Shown: piece by piece, positions 63,540 through 64,000 of the stretch | Position numbering within the stretch: position 1 is the first letter of the stretch | Layout of the letters: each line of letters begins with the position of its first letter | NCBI GenBank assembly: GCA_903830285.1 | Contig: CAIKTE010000302.1 | Span: forward strand, 1 to 64,000 | Source: an uncultured Chitinophagaceae bacterium | GTDB lineage: Bacteria; Bacteroidota; Bacteroidia; Chitinophagales; Chitinophagaceae | Length of the DNA stretch: 64,000 bases | Direction: 5' to 3' | Translations under genes and position numbers: made by a program | The notes under the pieces: model-generated | Database searches by the model: none | Told to the model about the DNA's origin: nothing | Seen by the model: only the letters and a program-made list of their open reading frames with translations

Positions 63540-64000
63540 TCACACATCACAAATAGAAATCGACTCTTTCAATGAATCTAATTTGTTTTTATATGTTGGC
63601 GCAAATTCCTGTGCTACATATCCTTTATATCCGGTTTCAACTATGGCACGCATCACTGCAGGATAATGCAATTCCTGTGTATCATTGATCTCATGCCTGC
63701 CGGGGATGCCTCCTGTATGATAGTGGGCAATGAATTGATGATAGTCTCTGATATTTCTGATGATATCTCCTTCCTGGATCTGCATGTGATAAATATCGAA
63801 CAAGAGTTTAAAATGCTCTGAACCTACTCTTTTACATAATTCGGCACCCCATTCAACATGATTACACATATAATCTTTATGATCGATCTTACTGTTCAAT
63901 AATTCCATCACCATTGTAACCCCATTTTTTTCCGCAATAGGTAAGATCTTTTGTAAAGCAGTGCTGCAATTTTTCATACCCGTTTCGTCATCCATACCTT
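63540..64000 (-). CDS. Hydroxypyruvate isomerase/TIM-barrel family protein (cut by window end)
   Basis: The last 151 or more residues of a TIM-barrel isomerase: NGVTMVMELLNSKIDHKDYM, HFKLLFDIYHMQIQEGDIIR, IAHYHTGGIPGRHEINDTQE and GYVAQEFAPTYKNKLDSLK. The metal-binding Glu/His/Asp residues of the Hyi family are visible (ELLN, DIYHMQ, HTGGIPGR). The start lies beyond the window. It is the first visible gene of the minus-strand sugar-oxidation cluster and shares its context, though a 187-base repeat separates it from the GMC gene. Confidence 0.88.
   Translation of the reverse strand, partial: GMDDETGMKNCSTALQKILPIAEKNGVTMVMELLNSKIDHKDYMCNHVEWGAELCKRVGSEHFKLLFDIYHMQIQEGDIIRNIRDYHQFIAHYHTGGIPGRHEINDTQELHYPAVMRAIVETGYKGYVAQEFAPTYKNKLDSLKESISICDV

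Noticed and set aside
1-64000. CRISPR array, prophage, IS element, rRNA or tRNA
   Set aside because: No direct-repeat/spacer pattern, transposase, phage protein or RNA gene was recognised on either strand.

Overview
This window is an ordinary-looking stretch of chromosome from a low-GC member of the Bacteroidota, most likely a Chitinophagaceae relative. Four things point there: SusB-like GH97 and BglX-type GH3 enzymes, an ExoIII/DUF4286/HU/THX block, TAnnTTTG-type -7 boxes (clearest before the HU gene), and several degenerate short intergenic repeats that I recognise as typical of this phylum. I saw no rRNA, tRNA, CRISPR array, insertion sequence, prophage or plasmid gene. The window opens inside metH and closes inside a sugar isomerase gene.

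Layout. 0-6.4 kb: 3' part of metH, a LOG-family protein, ExoIII, HU and a 38-codon THX ribosomal protein gene. 6.4-14.9 kb: desaturase, flavin reductase, a fumarylacetoacetase-family gene broken by one in-frame stop, a secreted GH9-CE4 fusion, and a membrane protein/HTH pair. 15-23.7 kb: GH3 beta-glucosidase, a TolC-MacA-MacB efflux operon and glutamate dehydrogenase. 23.8-28.3 kb: a transsulfuration enzyme and an SdpR-SdpI-hydrolase-acpH operon with a palindromic operator. 28.6-33.2 kb: a cell-surface sugar operon (GT2, a GT87 gene broken by one stop, a polysaccharide deacetylase) and a deoxyhypusine-synthase-like protein without the catalytic lysine. 33.3-42.1 kb: GH97, M28 peptidase, rpiB, CBS/DUF21 protein, aldo/keto reductase, lptC, coaX. 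42.2-49.8 kb: two glycosyltransferases, an O-antigen ligase-like protein, meaB, a double CDGSH protein and small enzymes. 49.9-57.6 kb: phospholipid genes psd and cdsA with DUF2007 and a CPBP protease, then dusB, SDR, glutathione peroxidase and aldehyde dehydrogenase. 57.6-64 kb: a 1 kb gene-poor stretch, then a periplasmic sugar-oxidation cluster (Gfo/Idh/MocA, Tat TIM-barrel, GluDH subunit 3, GMC oxidoreductase, hydroxypyruvate-isomerase-like).

How the genes work together. GH9-CE4, GH3 and GH97 form a dispersed plant-glycan and starch degrading capacity. The last cluster resembles the 3-keto-glycoside route, in which sugars are oxidised before the glycosidic bond is cleaved. Envelope building is represented by lptC, cdsA, psd, the polyprenyl-sugar GT2/GT87 pair and the O-antigen ligase.

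I did not find a clearly new multi-gene system. The most unusual signals are: three otherwise intact reading frames each interrupted by one in-frame stop (TGA, TAA, TAG); short repeats that run into the coding ends or interiors of genes (metH, O-antigen ligase); a paired-hairpin element with compensating stem changes; and the DHS-like protein lacking its catalytic lysine.
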